Source: Entonaema liquescens (lineage: Eukaryota; Ascomycota; Sordariomycetes; Xylariales; Xylariaceae). Taken from it: a stretch of 64,000 nt of DNA. Location of the stretch: assembly GCA_902805475.1 (NCBI GenBank), contig CADCSX010000023.1:4154001-4218000 (forward strand). The letters are read 5' to 3'. The position numbers and the translations under genes are program-made. A model generated the notes under the pieces. That model was given only the letters and a program-made list of their open reading frames with translations, was not told the DNA's origin and searched no databases. This document shows positions 63,001 to 64,000 of the stretch, one piece after another. Every line of letters begins with the position of its first letter. Within the stretch, counting starts at the first letter, position 1.

Positions 63001-64000
63001 AATAACGGTTAAAAAATTATTATTAAATATTTAACTCGGTTATAAATTAACCGTTGTAATATAAAAAGTTTAATATTAAGTAAATTCATTTTAATTTTTA
63101 ATAATGGATATAATTAAATATATAATAATATTATTTTATAATAATACGTAAAAATAAAAATTACCGTAATTTTACCATTTATATCGAAATTAATAATTGA
63201 TAATATTAAACATAAAAGTAATTACGTATTTGAAAAAAAAAGTAAAACGAGTATAAAAATGGTAAACAACGATATAAAAATAATAATAAAAATTATTTTA
63301 AACGATTTAAGTTTTACCGGAATTATCAACAATTAACCACGTTTAATACGTTAACATTAACCGTTAAAAAAATTACCATTATACATTAATAAAATTAAAC
63401 GTGGTAAATAAAAAAAAACATTATAACGCATTTATAATAAAATTTAACTCGGTTCGTTTTTTAAATTAATAAAGTTAATTATTTAAAATATTTATTAAAA
63501 ATCTTATAATAAATAATAATAACGTTTAACCATTTTTAATATTATTATTAAAAACGTAACGAATTTCGTTAATGTAAATTATATTAATTAAAGATATTTT
63601 ATTAATAAAAAAAATGTTATAATGGTTGATTTATTAATAACGTAATATATTAAAAATAATAAAAATAAAACGGGGGTAAAAAACGAAACGATTATTGTGT
63701 TAATGGTAAATGTGATTAATATAATTTTTGAAATGGATTTTTTATTTTTAATTAATAATAAATTTAATAATATTGTTGGGGAAAAAAGTAAAGAAAATAA
63801 ACGATAAAATTGGTTAAAAACGGTTAAATTTAAAAATTAAAATAACGTAAATATTGGGAAAATTAATTTTTAACGTTAATGTAATAAATTTGCAAATAAC
63901 ATTAAATTATTAATGTGGTATAATAATATCCGAAATAATTAAAATATCGTACGTATTTATTAATTCGGATAAATTTTTATTCGAAATTTTATTAATTACG

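Larger units (their letters stand above)
50786..64000. other. AT-rich, RIP-degraded gene-free block
   Basis: From just after the kinase stop to the end of the window the sequence is almost entirely A and T. There are no frames with protein character: the one open frame of note, 59754-60074, is a low-complexity Lys/Ile/Asn/Phe product. Remaining C and G are mostly in CpG (ACGT, CGG, ACG), as expected if CpA was converted to TpA while CpG was spared. Recognisable content is listed separately: the LTR element 52725-58897 and the ~175-bp repeat units. The remainder is probably other mutated transposons that I cannot classify. Confidence 0.85.

Noticed and set aside
50786..64000. Mitochondrial or plasmid-derived AT-rich DNA
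   Set aside because: No mitochondrial protein, tRNA or rRNA signature; LTR structure and transition-only divergence point to RIP-mutated nuclear repeats.

Overview
This window is nuclear DNA of a filamentous ascomycete (Pezizomycotina). The evidence is short spliceosomal introns of about 50-180 bp with GT..AG ends and CTAAC-like branch points, ascomycete-type proteins (bifunctional tryptophan synthase, PtaB/LDB-type regulator, HbrB TORC2 subunit, GON7, Rxt3), intron-containing tRNAs, and a long AT-rich block with the signature of repeat-induced point mutation (RIP). A Sordariomycete is the best guess. That rests mainly on an AMA1 gene with two in-frame TAG codons at tryptophan positions, a pattern known from sexual-stage A-to-I mRNA editing in that class. 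No ribosomal RNA, CRISPR or bacterial-type operon is present.

Layout. 1-1642: 5' two thirds of tryptophan synthase (minus), running off the left edge, with three Gcn4/Cpc1-type sites upstream. 2521-2605: tRNA-Arg(TCG). 3154-3653: SDHAF4-like complex II assembly factor. 4584-8125: Rxt3 subunit of the Rpd3L deacetylase complex (minus). 8126-12753: no recognisable gene. 12754-13833: a broken sulfite-oxidase-like gene. 14890-15381: a small F-box protein. 16263-16960: a 698-bp element with ~63-bp terminal inverted repeats and an almost pure A/T core. 17539-20339: SPX-SLC13 phosphate transporter. 21019-24454: VPS39. 24811-25200: GON7. 26019-28618: HbrB/Bit61. 32338-35077: PtaB. 36857-36970: tRNA-Leu(CAG). 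38328-38933: ATG8. 40336-42395: AMA1. 43439-44705: BET4. 44781-46533: membrane-anchored histidine-phosphatase-like protein. 47151-47891: ADP-ribose pyrophosphatase (NUDIX). 49387-50785: an unplaced protein kinase. 50786-64000: RIP-degraded, gene-free block.

Functional themes. Several genes serve growth, nutrient and vacuole control: phosphate transport, VPS39/HOPS, TORC2 (HbrB), ATG8 and Rab prenylation (BET4). They are unlinked in regulation as far as the sequence shows; this is ordinary eukaryotic single-gene organisation.

Two points affect how the genes should be read. First, at least eleven reading-frame breaks in otherwise conserved genes can each be closed by restoring one or two bases, nearly always in a homopolymer run, and all are deletions. 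This looks like sequencing or assembly error, so those genes are annotated as probably intact. Second, the AMA1 TAG codons and the sulfite oxidase stop codons are substitutions, not indels, and need a biological explanation: probable mRNA editing for AMA1 and mutational decay for sulfite oxidase.

The AT block contains a 6.17-kb retrotransposon skeleton with two 217-bp direct LTRs (52725-52941 and 58681-58897, ends TGTTAA..TTAACA), inserted inside an older array of ~175-bp repeats. Surviving C and G there are largely in CpG, as expected when CpA rather than CpG is the mutated dinucleotide.
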